13,004 nucleotides of DNA from positions 3,979-16,982 of the forward strand of contig PLRZ01000087.1 of assembly GCA_003164075.1 (NCBI GenBank), given 5' to 3'. The notes below the pieces were generated by a model. That model did not search any database. It was not told the DNA's origin and saw nothing but the letters and a program-made list of their open reading frames with translations. This DNA is from Bryobacterales bacterium (GTDB lineage Bacteria; Acidobacteriota; Terriglobia; Bryobacterales; Bryobacteraceae). Each line of letters begins with the position of its first letter. Positions within the stretch are counted from its first letter, which is position 1. The translations under genes were made by a program, and so were the position numbers. Below are positions 12,964-13,004 of the stretch, in pieces.

Positions 12964-13004
12964 CGCGCCGCCGCGAAATCCTGCTGGATTGCTTTCTGCT
13001 ATTT
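12960..13004 (+). CDS. Start of a tandem paralogue of the membrane protein (runs off window)
   Basis: A GTG start overlaps the preceding stop by four bases (GTGA, 12960-12963). The 15 visible codons read MTRRREILLDCFLLF, against SRKKEILLDFCLVF at residues 8-21 of the preceding protein. The shared phrase EILLD and the hydrophobic residues after it suggest a duplicated gene beginning with the same first membrane helix. Only the N-terminus is visible, so the family assignment rests on this match. Confidence 0.65.
   Translation, partial: MTRRREILLDCFLLF

Overview
This GC-rich window most resembles an Acidobacteriota chromosome of the Solibacter/Bryobacterales type. That placement is inferred from a very large Oar-like TonB-dependent outer-membrane protein with an N-terminal carboxypeptidase-regulatory domain, the dense toxin-antitoxin (TA) genes, and dispersed palindromic repeats. 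No rRNA, tRNA or marker gene confirms it.

Layout. (1) 1-4400 is a TA island under decay. On the minus strand it holds a truncated and frameshifted ParDE copy (1-334), an intact VapBC pair (771-1468), an intact ParDE pair (1953-2539), and a UPF0175 antitoxin with a DUF3368 PIN-like toxin gene broken by two frameshifts (2771-3521). Divergent from these on the plus strand is a DUF433 antitoxin gene with a damaged DUF5615 toxin partner (3663-4190), which runs into an unrecognised coding fragment (to 4401). The space between is degenerate repeat: 1-515 copies 2207-2720, and 515-694 resembles 1616-1866. A short element carrying a TTGACT -35-like box lies in front of two unrelated TA operons. (2) 4399-4511 is a palindromic, MITE/REP-like element. 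(3) 4512-8575 is a probable promoter, a structured leader of about 200 nt, and the 1233-residue Oar-like protein, followed by a strong hairpin. (4) 8735-9401 (minus strand) is a small DUF6883/DUF4926 pair of unknown, possibly TA-like, role. (5) 9261-13004 (plus strand) is a tightly packed cell-surface glycan cluster: a coding fragment with no visible start, a SAM methyltransferase, a GT2 glycosyltransferase, a multi-pass GT-C-like membrane protein, and the first 15 codons of a tandem paralogue of that protein, entered through a GTGA overlap.

How the parts relate. The TA modules look like independent insertions that accumulated and decayed beside the Oar gene. The glycan genes read as one transcription unit: GT2 would charge a lipid or transfer a sugar, the GT-C-like membrane proteins would use lipid-linked sugars outside the membrane, and the methyltransferase would modify a sugar or lipid. 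The DUF6883/DUF4926 pair seems to have landed on the 5' side of this operon and interrupted its first visible gene. The strongest leads are the shared TA promoter element, the pattern of broken toxins beside intact antitoxins, the DUF6883/DUF4926 pair with its antisense overlap, and the tandem GT-C paralogues.
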